Shown piece by piece: positions 8,940 to 17,658 of a DNA stretch of 64,000 bases. The stretch comes from CAKZSB01 sp964573105 (GTDB lineage Bacteria; Pseudomonadota; Gammaproteobacteria; Granulosicoccales; Granulosicoccaceae). A model generated the notes under the pieces. The model did no database searches and was not told the DNA's origin. It saw only the letters and a program-made list of their open reading frames with translations. The translations under genes were made by a program, and so were the position numbers. The stretch is from positions 9,202 to 73,201 of the forward strand of contig CAZNIS010000023.1 in NCBI GenBank assembly GCA_964573105.1, given 5' to 3'. How positions within the stretch are numbered: the stretch's first letter is position 1; the number at the start of each line of letters is the position of its first letter.

Positions 8940-8990
8940 TGACGATACAAATTGCTCGCGTGGTCCGAGCGCCGGGAGGCGAATAACAGC

Positions 8991-9905
8991 CTACTTCTTT
9001 GCTGCGCCGTACCCGTATCCGTAGCCGTAGGAGGTGGCGATGCTCTTGCGGCTTTTATTCAGAATAAGCCCGACGCGAGAGTGATCGTTCACCTGCTTTA
9101 GCGCATCGGCAACCATATTTCGGGTCGTGCTGTTAGCTGCGACAACAAACACAACCTGACCGGCGAGGTCGGCGACAACCCTGGACTCACTGGTCATCAA
9201 AATTGGGGCAGAGTCAATGATGATAACGCGCCCGGGATGCCGTCGCGACAGATCAACGCTAAGCGCCGTCATGCTCTTACTGGCCAGCAATTCGGTTACC
9301 TGATTATGAGATCGGCCGGCTGGCAGAAACTGAAGGCCGGGCAGGCTGGATTGCCAGATGTAGTCTTCCGGATCGAGCGTGTTGTCGAGTAGCAGATCTG
9401 TCAAACCTCGGGTTTTCGAATCGAAACCAAGTCTCGTCCCTGCCATGGGATTGGTGACGTCAGCGTCGACGAGCAGGACTGAGCGATCACGTTCCATTGC
9501 AATGCTGATTGCAAGATTGATCGATGAAAACGTTTTTCCTTCGCCCGAGACGCAGCTTGTCAGCATGACGATGTTGGACTGCACATCCGGATCGCCGTAG
9601 CCGTTATCGATTGCACTAAGAATACGGCGTTTGATCGCGCGATACTCTTCTGACATCTGGTTGCGCTGAGAATCCGGCGTGATGATGCCTTCACCTTCCA
9701 GTGTCTTTTCCGGCAGTTGGAAGTGGCGACGCTGATCAATTGCAACCGGGCGGCCCAACGGCTCGCGCACGCGCCGCGGCTGATCTGCCTCCAGTACCCG
9801 CAAATTTGGTCTTTGCTCGTGCTCGTTCGCTTGCTGTAATTTCGAACGCTCCCCTCGTGGGGGATTTTCGTTCATCTTCGCGATTGCTTTTTCTATCGAA
9901 CCCAT
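8991..9905 (-). CDS. Exopolysaccharide BY-kinase (CpsD/CapB family)
   Basis: A 304-residue cytoplasmic bacterial tyrosine kinase. Walker A SCVSGEGKT (117-125), Walker A' VLLVDADV (143-150) and a Walker B-like VIIIDSAP segment are present. The C-terminus carries a tyrosine cluster (SYGYGYGYG), the expected autophosphorylation tail. It matches the exosortase-associated kinase family (TIGR03018 type). It sits 55 bp downstream of the chain-length gene, whose cytoplasmic tail would activate it. It probably controls chain length and export by phosphorylation cycles. Confidence 0.88.
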   Translation of the reverse strand: MGSIEKAIAKMNENPPRGERSKLQQANEHEQRPNLRVLEADQPRRVREPLGRPVAIDQRRHFQLPEKTLEGEGIITPDSQRNQMSEEYRAIKRRILSAIDNGYGDPDVQSNIVMLTSCVSGEGKTFSSINLAISIAMERDRSVLLVDADVTNPMAGTRLGFDSKTRGLTDLLLDNTLDPEDYIWQSSLPGLQFLPAGRSHNQVTELLASKSMTALSVDLSRRHPGRVIIIDSAPILMTSESRVVADLAGQVVFVVAANSTTRNMVADALKQVNDHSRVGLILNKSRKSIATSYGYGYGYGAAKK

Positions 9906-9960
9906 GGCCGAATCTGTCTCTTGTAATGGTCGCTAAGGCTGAGCGTCTGGCGATCTGCTG

Positions 9961-11547
9961 CTATTGTTTTTCTGTGAGAGAGACCACAGTGGTGTCAGAT
10001 GATGGACTGAACTTAAGTTTTTCGTACAACCCGCCACCCTTCAACTGCATCACGACAATCCACACAAACAGGGCAGGGAGCAACGCGGATAACATGCCGA
10101 AGTTGAGTGTGTTGACTGCCCGGCTGACCTTCGTCATCGGACGGTGCTGCAGGCTGACGCCGCCCAGCACCGGTATGTCGGTGAAGTTTTCGAGTGACTG
10201 CTGGTTGTAAAATACCGGCTTTAGCAGAGACAGGAAGTACCCGACTGCTATGCCAGTGCCGATAGCGCCAATCAGCACCAGGGCGTTCAGCAATACCTTG
10301 TCGGGATCGGTCGGTCGCGACGGCACGTAGGGCGGATCAATCAGACGAATCTTGACGTCGTTTGAGTCGCGTTCGATGTTACCCGTCAAACGAGCAGCCT
10401 CACGTTTGTTCAACAGCGTCTGGTGTTGTTCGCGAACCGCTTCATAGTCTCGATTGAGTTGCGTAAGTTCAGCTTCAACCTGCGGAATGCTGTCGACAGT
10501 GCCTTCAAGCTCTGCCAGGCGCGTGCGGTAGTTTGCAGTTCGAGCGGTCAGCTGTGCCACCTTGGATTGTTCAACGGCCAGCAGTTCGCTGACAGTCTGA
10601 TAGACCACACTGTCCTGTAGATTGGCAGTGCGAGAGCCACCGCGATTAGTGCCGCGTCGTTTCTGATCTTTCAGATCTGAAATGGACTGCTTGAGTATCG
10701 ATACCCGAGGGTGTTTCTCGGTGTAGCGAACCAGCAGTTCGTCGAGCTCGCTCTGCAGTGTGTCGATGCGCTGATCAACTTCACTGTTTTGCGAGCCACG
10801 ATTGATCTTTCGCTCTTCCTGAGCCAGTTGGCGCGTCAGCGCCTCGCGGCTGTTGCGAGCTTCGAGCAGTTCGAGTTCGGCATTGCGCAGTTGCGTGACC
10901 AGAGTTTCCATCCGCTGATAGAACCCTCCGGATTCACCCGGAAGCGAGCCCGCGTTTTCGCGTTTGAAATCGGCCAGCCGCTGTTCTGCCGCGATCAGAC
11001 GTTCTTCGTAGTCAGTGATCTGCTTGTCGAGAAAGTCCTGTGTGGTCGCGTTGTCCGCTTTCTCTTCAGCCAGTGAGCTTGTGATAAAAATCTCGATCAT
11101 CGATTCGACCACTTGCTTGGCTTTGTCGGGGTCGCGATTGGAGTAACTCACCGAGTACAGCGATCGTCCACCATTGACATCATCGATTTCGATCTGGTTC
11201 TGCAGCGCGGCGATCAGTTCGTCACGATCGGCCGGATTGGTCAGCTCGGCATCGAGGTTGTGCTCCTCGATCAGCTTCTCGATATTTGGCCGGCTGAGAA
11301 GTGTCTTGCTCATCAGCGCCACCTGTTTCTTGACATCCGGTTGAACGGTGATGTCGGTCAGCAGGGGTTCGAGAATCTTGTTGGTATCGACGAACAGTCT
11401 GGCGGTTACCGGATACTTGGAATCGATCTGAGCCACCAACAGCCAGCCGGCGAGGGCCAGTACCCACGAGATAAACAGAATGACCCATCGATACCTTTGT
11501 ACACCGAGTACAAAGTCAACCAATCTGTCGAAATATTCTTGAATCAT
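9961..11547 (-). CDS. Polysaccharide chain-length determinant (Wzz/GumC-like)
   Basis: 528 residues. The N-terminal membrane segment (about 20-40) follows MIQEYFDRLVDFVLGVQRYRW. A long periplasmic coiled-coil region (about 170-380) is followed by the PxxP-type motif before a second membrane segment (LLNALVLIGAIGTGIAVGYFL) and a further hydrophobic stretch (LLPALFVWIVVMQL). It fits the exosortase-A chain-length family (TIGR03007 type), which acts as polysaccharide co-polymerase with the BY-kinase. It lies between the export lipoprotein and the kinase in one operon. Confidence 0.88.
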   Translation of the reverse strand: MIQEYFDRLVDFVLGVQRYRWVILFISWVLALAGWLLVAQIDSKYPVTARLFVDTNKILEPLLTDITVQPDVKKQVALMSKTLLSRPNIEKLIEEHNLDAELTNPADRDELIAALQNQIEIDDVNGGRSLYSVSYSNRDPDKAKQVVESMIEIFITSSLAEEKADNATTQDFLDKQITDYEERLIAAEQRLADFKRENAGSLPGESGGFYQRMETLVTQLRNAELELLEARNSREALTRQLAQEERKINRGSQNSEVDQRIDTLQSELDELLVRYTEKHPRVSILKQSISDLKDQKRRGTNRGGSRTANLQDSVVYQTVSELLAVEQSKVAQLTARTANYRTRLAELEGTVDSIPQVEAELTQLNRDYEAVREQHQTLLNKREAARLTGNIERDSNDVKIRLIDPPYVPSRPTDPDKVLLNALVLIGAIGTGIAVGYFLSLLKPVFYNQQSLENFTDIPVLGGVSLQHRPMTKVSRAVNTLNFGMLSALLPALFVWIVVMQLKGGGLYEKLKFSPSSDTTVVSLTEKQ

Positions 11548-11601
11548 GGTCTCGAGCGCTTGAAATTAGTAGGAATGAGGTGTTGCTGCTAAACGCGTGG
11601 T

Positions 11602-12231
11602 CTAGAACCAGGATTCCGGAATGATCAGGATGTCGCCGGGCATGACGATGCGATTCGCGCCGATATCTCCCTTTTTCAGCAGATCGTGAAGGCGCACTCG
11701 AAATTGTTTGCGTTGACCATTCACTTGCCGAACCAGTACAGCCTTGTTGCCACTGGAAAACTCGCCAAGCCCGCCAGCTTCAATCATCACATCGAGCAAT
11801 GTCATGCTGTTGCGGTAAGGAACGGTTTTGGGTTCAGCGCCACCACCGACTACCTTGATCTGTTGGGACGGGCTGCCGACGAAGTTGTCTACCGTGACGG
11901 TAACGGTCGGATTTTTGACGAAAGATTTGTACTGCACTTCGATATCGCGTGCGAGCTGAGTGGGTGTCTTGCCACTGGCTGGCATGTCTTCGATCAAGCG
12001 CGTGGTGATTTTGCCATCCGGGCGGACGGGGATAGAAACCGACAGGTCTTTGTAGCCCCACACGAATATGTCGAGTGTGTCACCGGGGCCGATTACGTAC
12101 TGATACGCATCGCTGCCTGTTTTGGCCGATGCTGCACGGGCGGCTTGGTCAGCCCGTTGCGCCGGCGTTGTCGTGCATCCTGCCAGGACAGTCAGTGCCA
12201 TCAATGCTATCAGAACAAATCGGTTTTTCAT
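11602..12231 (-). CDS. Polysaccharide export lipoprotein (Wza/EpsE-like)
   Basis: 209 residues with a lipoprotein signal (MKNRFVLIALMALTVLAGC, lipobox LAGC). A polysaccharide export sequence domain (YVIGPGDTLDIFVWGYKDLS...VRPDGKI) is followed by a SLBB-type domain (VVGGGAEPKTVPYRNSMTLLDVMIEAGGL). It forms or contributes to the outer-membrane export channel. The short length matches the exosortase-A-associated export family (TIGR03027 type) rather than full-length Wza. It is 10 bp downstream of the ATPase gene. Confidence 0.9.
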   Translation of the reverse strand: MKNRFVLIALMALTVLAGCTTTPAQRADQAARAASAKTGSDAYQYVIGPGDTLDIFVWGYKDLSVSIPVRPDGKITTRLIEDMPASGKTPTQLARDIEVQYKSFVKNPTVTVTVDNFVGSPSQQIKVVGGGAEPKTVPYRNSMTLLDVMIEAGGLGEFSSGNKAVLVRQVNGQRKQFRVRLHDLLKKGDIGANRIVMPGDILIIPESWF

Positions 12232-12241
12232 GTGTTGTCTG

Positions 12242-13099
12242 TCAAGTGAGTTGTTTGTTGGCGAGCCTTACCCTTTCGGGGAGTAAATCCTCACTGAGAA
12301 GATCGTTCAGCACTTCGCAGATGTCTTCGAGGGTGATCAGATTTCGATCACTCGCTACGGCCTGTACCATCATTCGGCTGCAAATCAGATTTATCCAGCG
12401 CGGAATACCCAAACTCGCGCTGTGAATCGCAGTAAATACGGTCTCGGCGATGCCGGGATTTCCATTCCAGTTTACCGAAGTCAATTGCTGCAGGATGTAG
12501 CCTTGTGTTTCGGCTTTGTTCAGTGCTTCTATAGTGCTGGTCGCAATAATGCGCTGGTGGAGTTGTTCCAGGCCGGGGGCGAGCAGCCTGGCCTTGAGCT
12601 CTGGCTGACCAACCAAAAAGATCTGTACCAGCGGGTTGCCCTCGATATGCAGGTTGCTCAGCAGATGAATGGCTTCCAGCGCATCGTCCGCAAGCAGATG
12701 TGCCTCGTCAAGGATCAAAACCGAACGCTTGCCCTGCTGCCGCACGGCACGCAAATGCTGATTGAGCATGGCGTATACACTGGATATTGTGCTGTTCTCG
12801 TCGGTGCGCAGTCCGCTGCTGGCGGCGAACTGGCTCATCAATTCGAGTCCGCTGAAGTGTGCGCAATCGATCAGTGTGAAAATCAGTTCGTAGTCGGCCT
12901 GTTCTTTCAGGGCTTTGGAAATCAGGGCAGTTTTACCGATGCCTGACTGGCCGGTAATCAGAACAATGCCTTCACCCTTGTAAAGCGCGTACTGGATGTA
13001 CGAGAGCGCCTTTCTGAAGCTGGGGTGCATGAACAGGTCGCCAGCGTCCGGCATCAGACGAAAGGGGTCTGCAGAAAATCCATAGTAATCTTTGTACAT
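12242..13099 (-). CDS. ExeA-like AAA ATPase of exopolysaccharide locus (copy 1)
   Basis: 285 residues. Walker A GQSGIGKT (50-57) and Walker B SVLILDEAH (126-134) are clear. The N-terminus MYKDYYGFSADPF is the usual opening of the XrtA-associated/ExeA-type ATPase (TIGR03015 type). The family is related to GspA/ExeA and is thought to energise assembly of the export apparatus. It is the first gene of the minus operon running to 7607. A paralogue lies at 14417-15322. Confidence 0.87.
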   Translation of the reverse strand: MYKDYYGFSADPFRLMPDAGDLFMHPSFRKALSYIQYALYKGEGIVLITGQSGIGKTALISKALKEQADYELIFTLIDCAHFSGLELMSQFAASSGLRTDENSTISSVYAMLNQHLRAVRQQGKRSVLILDEAHLLADDALEAIHLLSNLHIEGNPLVQIFLVGQPELKARLLAPGLEQLHQRIIATSTIEALNKAETQGYILQQLTSVNWNGNPGIAETVFTAIHSASLGIPRWINLICSRMMVQAVASDRNLITLEDICEVLNDLLSEDLLPERVRLANKQLT

Positions 13100-13319
13100 A
13101 GTGCCCGATTCACCCTGTTTCAGAGCGGCCGATGATAAAATAACAGGGTAAATCTTACTGGGTAATTGCCCACAAAAAATTTCCGTCAGTTACATTATTG
13201 ACGTCAATGCGTCGCGTTAGTTTGTGATGAAAAATCAAAAGCTTCGTGAATCTTTCGTCAACACCTTCACATCCGTTATTTCCGTTTTGTTACATGTCGC
13301 AAGTGGTTAGAAACGGAAA
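13100..13319 (-). promoter_or_regulatory. Upstream region of the export operon with two palindromes
   Basis: This AT-rich 220-bp spacer between the deacetylase stop and the first gene of the export operon holds a perfect 10-bp palindrome TTGACGTCAA (13198-13207). It also holds a near-perfect 14-bp palindrome TGGGTAATTGCCCA (13159-13172), about 60-110 bp before ATG 13099. No convincing sigma-54 -24/-12 element was found. These are candidate operators; promoter position is not resolved. Confidence 0.4.
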
Positions 13320-14189
13320 TTATTCCGCGCCAGATGTCGTGCCTAACTCCGCCCCGAAGACATCTGGAATCGTTCCCCAGCGGTATTGTTTCATCAAGCG
13401 ATTGAGTCGCGGCTCCATGTGCTTCATATTCTGAAAATGCCTGAATCTGGCAACCGATCCAATCCCGTCGATGCGTGGTTGTTCCGGGTCTATCTCCCAC
13501 GGGTGAAAGTAGAAAATAGCGCTTCTACCCTCACTTTTTGTGACGCGGTCGAGCGCCCACGTGCTGACGAAATAGGGGTATAGCCGAAACCACCCGCCAC
13601 CGCCGCAGGGGAGGTTTCTCCCAAGCATTCGCGTAGTGGTGATTGGTATTTCCAGTATTGCTCCGTTCTCACAGTCATGGGCAAAGCGCGGCGCGTCCGG
13701 AATGCCATAGAAAGCGTGTTTTATCGGTGCGACGCTGGAACTGTAGCGATACCCTTGTTCAGCGAGAACGGCGTGAGCCCAATCGTTAGCTTTGGTGAAT
13801 GAATAGCTGGGTGCTCGGTAGCCGATTACACGGGACCCGGAAACCTGCTCAAGCATTTGCTTTGATTTCGCAACATCCTGCTCAAACTCAGAGCGGTTCA
13901 GTTGAGTGACCATCCGGTGGTCCCAGCCGTGGCTCGCCAGATCGTGACCGTCATCGACTATCTTTTTAACCAGCGCAGGATACTTCATCGCGATCCAGCC
14001 TAGTGTAAAAAATGTGGCCTTGATCGCATTTCTGGAAAACATTTCGAGAATTCTGTCCATGTTTTCTTCGACCCTGCCGGGGTACTGCTCCCAACTGTCT
14101 CTGCTGACGTAGGGATCGAAGGCCGAGACCTGGAAGTAGTCTTCGACATCGACAGTCATGGCATTCAGAATCGACGGCCGCTCTGACAT
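13320..14189 (-). CDS. XrtA-locus polysaccharide deacetylase
   Basis: A 289-residue NodB-family deacetylase. Metal-binding motifs DVEDYF (14-19) and SHGWDH (86-91) and the arginine motif YRAPSYSF are intact. It matches the exosortase-associated deacetylase family (TIGR03006 type), expected to remove N-acetyl groups from amino sugars of the polymer. ATG 14189 is preceded by AAGAGAA; the longer frame to 14315 reads as non-coding. It lies between the two ATPase paralogues. Confidence 0.88.
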   Translation of the reverse strand: MSERPSILNAMTVDVEDYFQVSAFDPYVSRDSWEQYPGRVEENMDRILEMFSRNAIKATFFTLGWIAMKYPALVKKIVDDGHDLASHGWDHRMVTQLNRSEFEQDVAKSKQMLEQVSGSRVIGYRAPSYSFTKANDWAHAVLAEQGYRYSSSVAPIKHAFYGIPDAPRFAHDCENGAILEIPITTTRMLGRNLPCGGGGWFRLYPYFVSTWALDRVTKSEGRSAIFYFHPWEIDPEQPRIDGIGSVARFRHFQNMKHMEPRLNRLMKQYRWGTIPDVFGAELGTTSGAE

Positions 14190-14416
14190 TGAGTTCTCTT
14201 TCGCTGACGTATCGGTTGCCCGTCTCGGTTGCTGTGTGCAATCCGCAGTGGCGATGGAGTGCCAGAATGGAATCCGGCATGTAATCCGTTTCAGAAACAT
14301 AGTGATAGAACACAATGCTTCTCAATCGGTAGCGGCAGTAACAGGCAAAGCGTAACCCGGGAGTTGCTGGTTGCCCGGGCTGCGATGTGTAGGGGAGGGG
14401 TTTACTGCTCGGCTTT

Positions 14417-15322
14417 TTAGGCCGCTACTTCCAGTCGCGCGGTGCGTTTTTCATCGGTCTGCGGGTGCGCAGGCCGTGTAGGGATGGCGCGGTTCGCCAT
14501 GCGGAATTGTATTGGCAACAGGTCTTCGCTAACCAGTTCGCACAACACGACGCAAATATCTTCCAGACTAAAGTGAAGGCGCTCATTTGCAATCGCCTGA
14601 ATCATCATGCGATTGCAGATCAGATTTATCCAGCGGGGAATGCCTTGACTGGCGCGGTGGATAGCGGTGAATACACTGACCGGAATATCCTCGCAATTTT
14701 GCCAATCTGCCCGCTGTAGCTGTCGAACAACATACTCGCGGGTCTCCCCGGATGACATGGCATCCAGGCTGCTAGTTGCAATGATGCGCTGATGTAACTG
14801 CGCGAATTCGGGTTGTAACAACCGAGTGCGCAGCGACGGCTGGCCCACCAGCACAATCTGCAACAGAGCGTGGCCGTCCAGGCTCAGATTGCCCAGCAAA
14901 CGAACAACCTCAAGCGCATCGTCGGTAAGAAACTGCGCTTCGTCCAGCAGCAGCACCAAAGTTTTTCCAAACCTGGCCTGTTGCGCGAGATGGTTATGGA
15001 TGCTCGCCAGCCGTTGCGCGACGGTGGTGTCAGCGTGGTTGATCGACCAGCGATCTGCCAGCAATCGCATCAGCTCGTCACCGCTGAAACTTGCACAATC
15101 AACAGCAGTAAAGTCGTGGTCGTACTGGTCTTTTTCTCGCATCAACTGCGTCAACAGCGCGGTCTTTCCAGTCCCGGGTTGCCCGGTGATCAGCATTAAC
15201 CCCTCGCCGTTGTACAACGCGTATTGCAAGTATGCGTACGCCTTTTGCAGACTTTGGTGCATGTAGAGGGCGTAGCTGTCAGGCGCGGACGCGCCGCTGG
15301 TTATCTGGCGATCAGTATGCAT
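14417..15322 (-). CDS. ExeA-like AAA ATPase of exopolysaccharide locus (copy 2)
   Basis: 301 residues with Walker A GQPGTGKT (47-54) and Walker B VLLLDEAQ. It is clearly paralogous to the 12242-13099 protein: both share QYALY-GEG, FSG-EL, LHQRIIATS and RMM-QA-A segments and a C-terminal SEDLLP. It differs at the N-terminus, lacking the YYGF-DPF opening and having a variable Ala/Ser-rich start instead. It is divergent from the amidotransferase. A second copy in one locus is unusual and could form a mixed assembly or serve a different polymer step. Confidence 0.83.
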   Translation of the reverse strand: MHTDRQITSGASAPDSYALYMHQSLQKAYAYLQYALYNGEGLMLITGQPGTGKTALLTQLMREKDQYDHDFTAVDCASFSGDELMRLLADRWSINHADTTVAQRLASIHNHLAQQARFGKTLVLLLDEAQFLTDDALEVVRLLGNLSLDGHALLQIVLVGQPSLRTRLLQPEFAQLHQRIIATSSLDAMSSGETREYVVRQLQRADWQNCEDIPVSVFTAIHRASQGIPRWINLICNRMMIQAIANERLHFSLEDICVVLCELVSEDLLPIQFRMANRAIPTRPAHPQTDEKRTARLEVAA

Positions 15323-15741
15323 CGAGGGGTTCTGGTCGGAAAGACGAGGCGCGGATACTACTGCATCGATTGAATGGAAACCGGGGATTTCTGCACAGTT
15401 TCAAATGTTTAACATTCACGTAGTGTGTTGTGAATAATAGTGCTTCTAACTCGTTGACCGGGCAGTATCTACTGCGATTATGCGCGAGGCGTAAATGTGA
15501 TACCCAAGAGGTGTTGCAATGTCCAGCCGAAACCTAGTTAAACGTGGTTCACCTGTTTTGATGTTCGATGGTATGCAGCTTTTAGCGCGCCTGCCGCCTC
15601 ATAGGTGGTGGGTGGTCCGCCAGGCGACCTGCCCTGTCCGGTGGGCACATCAATCGTGAGAAAGATCATTAGCAGCAAACTGTATAACCGGATTCGGGTC
15701 GCCGCGGGCGGCACGACACGATTCCCAGTCGGTGCCCCTTC
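15323..15741. promoter_or_regulatory. 419-bp divergent control region
   Basis: This is the spacer between the ATPase copy 2 (minus) and amidotransferase (plus) genes. It contains TTGACC at 15454-15459, a possible -35 on the plus strand without a good -10. Overlapping the would-be spacer is a 12-bp inverted repeat CAGTA-TC-TACTG (15463-15474). A possible leader ORF with an AAGAGGTG site follows at 15519-15659. No RNA gene was recognised. Confidence 0.4.
15519..15659 (+). CDS. Possible 46-codon leader ORF
   Basis: ATG at 15519 is preceded by AAGAGGTG at good spacing (8 nt) and opens a 46-codon frame with a tryptophan-rich middle (HRWWVV). It ends 82 bp before the amidotransferase GTG. No family is recognised. 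Support is only the ribosome site and position, so it may be chance. Confidence 0.22.
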   Translation: MSSRNLVKRGSPVLMFDGMQLLARLPPHRWWVVRQATCPVRWAHQS

Positions 15742-17628
15742 GTGTGCGGGATAGCGGGATTCACTAGCGGCCAGCTGAATGGCAGCGACGCGAGCAGTCT
15801 GTTGCGTCGAATGGGCGATGCGATACGACACCGCGGCCCGGATGACACTGACACCTTTGTCGAGAACGAGGTGGGTCTTTGCCATCGACGCCTCAGTATT
15901 ATCGATCTGAGCGAAACTGGCCGGCAACCGATGGAGTCGGCCTCCGGGCGTTTCGTCATGGTCTACAACGGCGAGATCTATAACTTCCCCGTATTGCGCG
16001 AGGAGCTGGAAGCGGACGGTGTCAGGTTTCGCGGCACCTCGGATTCCGAGGTGGTGCTGGCGTTGTACGAGCGCGAAGGAGAGGCCTGTCTGTCTCGGCT
16101 CAACGGCATGTTTGCGCTGGCCATCTGGGATCGCCACGATCGTTCATTGTTTTTGGCGCGTGATCGCCTGGGCAAAAAGCCACTTTATTACTACAACGCT
16201 GGCGGGCGTTTTGTCTTCGCCTCAGAGATCAAGGCAATCCTTTGTGATCCTGCCGTCGATCGCAATGTGCGGGACGATGCGGTAGCTGACTACTTCGCCT
16301 ATCAGTACGTACCCGATCCCAAATCGATTTTCGAGAACATTCACAAGTTGCCGCCGGGGCACTGGATGCGGGTGCGTGGCAGCGACGTGAAAATATCGCA
16401 GTACTGGACGCTGGATTTCACCCGTGCGGCACGCGAATCGAATAGTGAGCAGATTCAGCACCAATTGCTCGAGCTGGTCGAGGACAGCGTTGCCTGTAGA
16501 ATGATCAGCGATGTGCCGCTGGGCGCTTTTCTCAGTGGCGGCGTGGATTCGAGTGCGGTCGTCGCAATGATGGCCAGGAACAGTTCGAAACCCGTCACGA
16601 CCTGTGCCATCGGTTTTGACTCGCAGGAATTCGACGAGGTGCATTTTGCCCGCAAGGTCGCGACGCAATTCAGCACCGACCATCATGAGTTTACCGTTCG
16701 CGAGAATGTCGCAGACAACCTGCTGGATATCGCCGCTTTCTTCGATGAGCCGTTCAGCGATCCCTCATTTGTGCCCAGCTATTTCGTCTCGCAGCTCGCC
16801 CGACGCCAGGTTACCGTAGCGCTGGCGGGGGACGGCGGTGATGAAAACTTTGCAGGCTATGGCAAGTACCAGATAGACAGAACAGAAAATCGACTGCGAT
16901 CAATGGTACCCGGTGTTGTGCGTCGATCCATTCTGCCAGGCCTGTCCCGTGCGATGCGGGGTAGTGCCATCGACGTGTTTCGCCGCGGCGGCAGTCTAAT
17001 GCAATCGCTATCGGTTGAGCCGGATCGCGGTTTTTTCATGACCAATTCGTTTTTTCGGCCCGGGCTGTGGGGTGAGGGGCTCTCGGAGCGCTTTGCCAGA
17101 CAGATTCGCGATTATGATCCAGCGGACATCACGCGCCAACTCTACCGTGAGGCACCGGCAGACGATCATCTTTCTCGGCTGCTCTACACCGACATTAAAA
17201 GCTATTTGCCAGGCGACATCCTGGTTAAAGTCGATCGCATGAGTATGGCCAATTCGCTTGAGACGAGAGCGCCGTTGCTCGATTACCGTGTCGTGGAGTA
17301 TGCCGCCTCTATCCCGTCAGGTCTCAAGCTGGTAGGGAACAATGGCAAACACATCTTCAAAAAGTCGCTGGAGGGCCTGCTGACGGACGAAACTCTGTAT
17401 CGCAAAAAGATGGGTTTTTCGGTGCCACTGGCCGACTGGCTGCGGTCCGAGATTAAAGAAGTCGCGGAACAATATCTTTTTCTCTCCGATGGTGGATTGC
17501 AGCACTACTTCAACCGGTCGACCATTCAATCTATCTGGTCAAATCATCAGTCAGGCTCGCATGACTTCTCGCAGGAGCTTTGGAGCATGCTGGTGTTTGA
17601 ATTGTGGTGGCAGCGCTATGTTGCCTGA
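15742..17628 (+). CDS. Asparagine-synthase-like amidotransferase (XrtA type)
   Basis: 628 residues. Starting at GTG 15742 leaves Cys2 as the N-terminal nucleophile (MCGIAG) of a class II glutamine amidotransferase domain (1-200). The AsnB-type synthetase domain follows, with the PP-loop SGGVDSS (265-271) and SYLPGDILVKVDRMSMA. It matches the amidotransferase routinely found in exosortase-A exopolysaccharide loci (TIGR03108 type). It probably amidates a uronic acid or other carboxyl group of the polymer or its precursor, rather than free aspartate. It starts the plus-strand glycosyltransferase operon. Confidence 0.9.
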   Translation: MCGIAGFTSGQLNGSDASSLLRRMGDAIRHRGPDDTDTFVENEVGLCHRRLSIIDLSETGRQPMESASGRFVMVYNGEIYNFPVLREELEADGVRFRGTSDSEVVLALYEREGEACLSRLNGMFALAIWDRHDRSLFLARDRLGKKPLYYYNAGGRFVFASEIKAILCDPAVDRNVRDDAVADYFAYQYVPDPKSIFENIHKLPPGHWMRVRGSDVKISQYWTLDFTRAARESNSEQIQHQLLELVEDSVACRMISDVPLGAFLSGGVDSSAVVAMMARNSSKPVTTCAIGFDSQEFDEVHFARKVATQFSTDHHEFTVRENVADNLLDIAAFFDEPFSDPSFVPSYFVSQLARRQVTVALAGDGGDENFAGYGKYQIDRTENRLRSMVPGVVRRSILPGLSRAMRGSAIDVFRRGGSLMQSLSVEPDRGFFMTNSFFRPGLWGEGLSERFARQIRDYDPADITRQLYREAPADDHLSRLLYTDIKSYLPGDILVKVDRMSMANSLETRAPLLDYRVVEYAASIPSGLKLVGNNGKHIFKKSLEGLLTDETLYRKKMGFSVPLADWLRSEIKEVAEQYLFLSDGGLQHYFNRSTIQSIWSNHQSGSHDFSQELWSMLVFELWWQRYVA

Positions 17629-17658
17629 ACCACTGCCGATCGCACAGGTGGCATCGCG

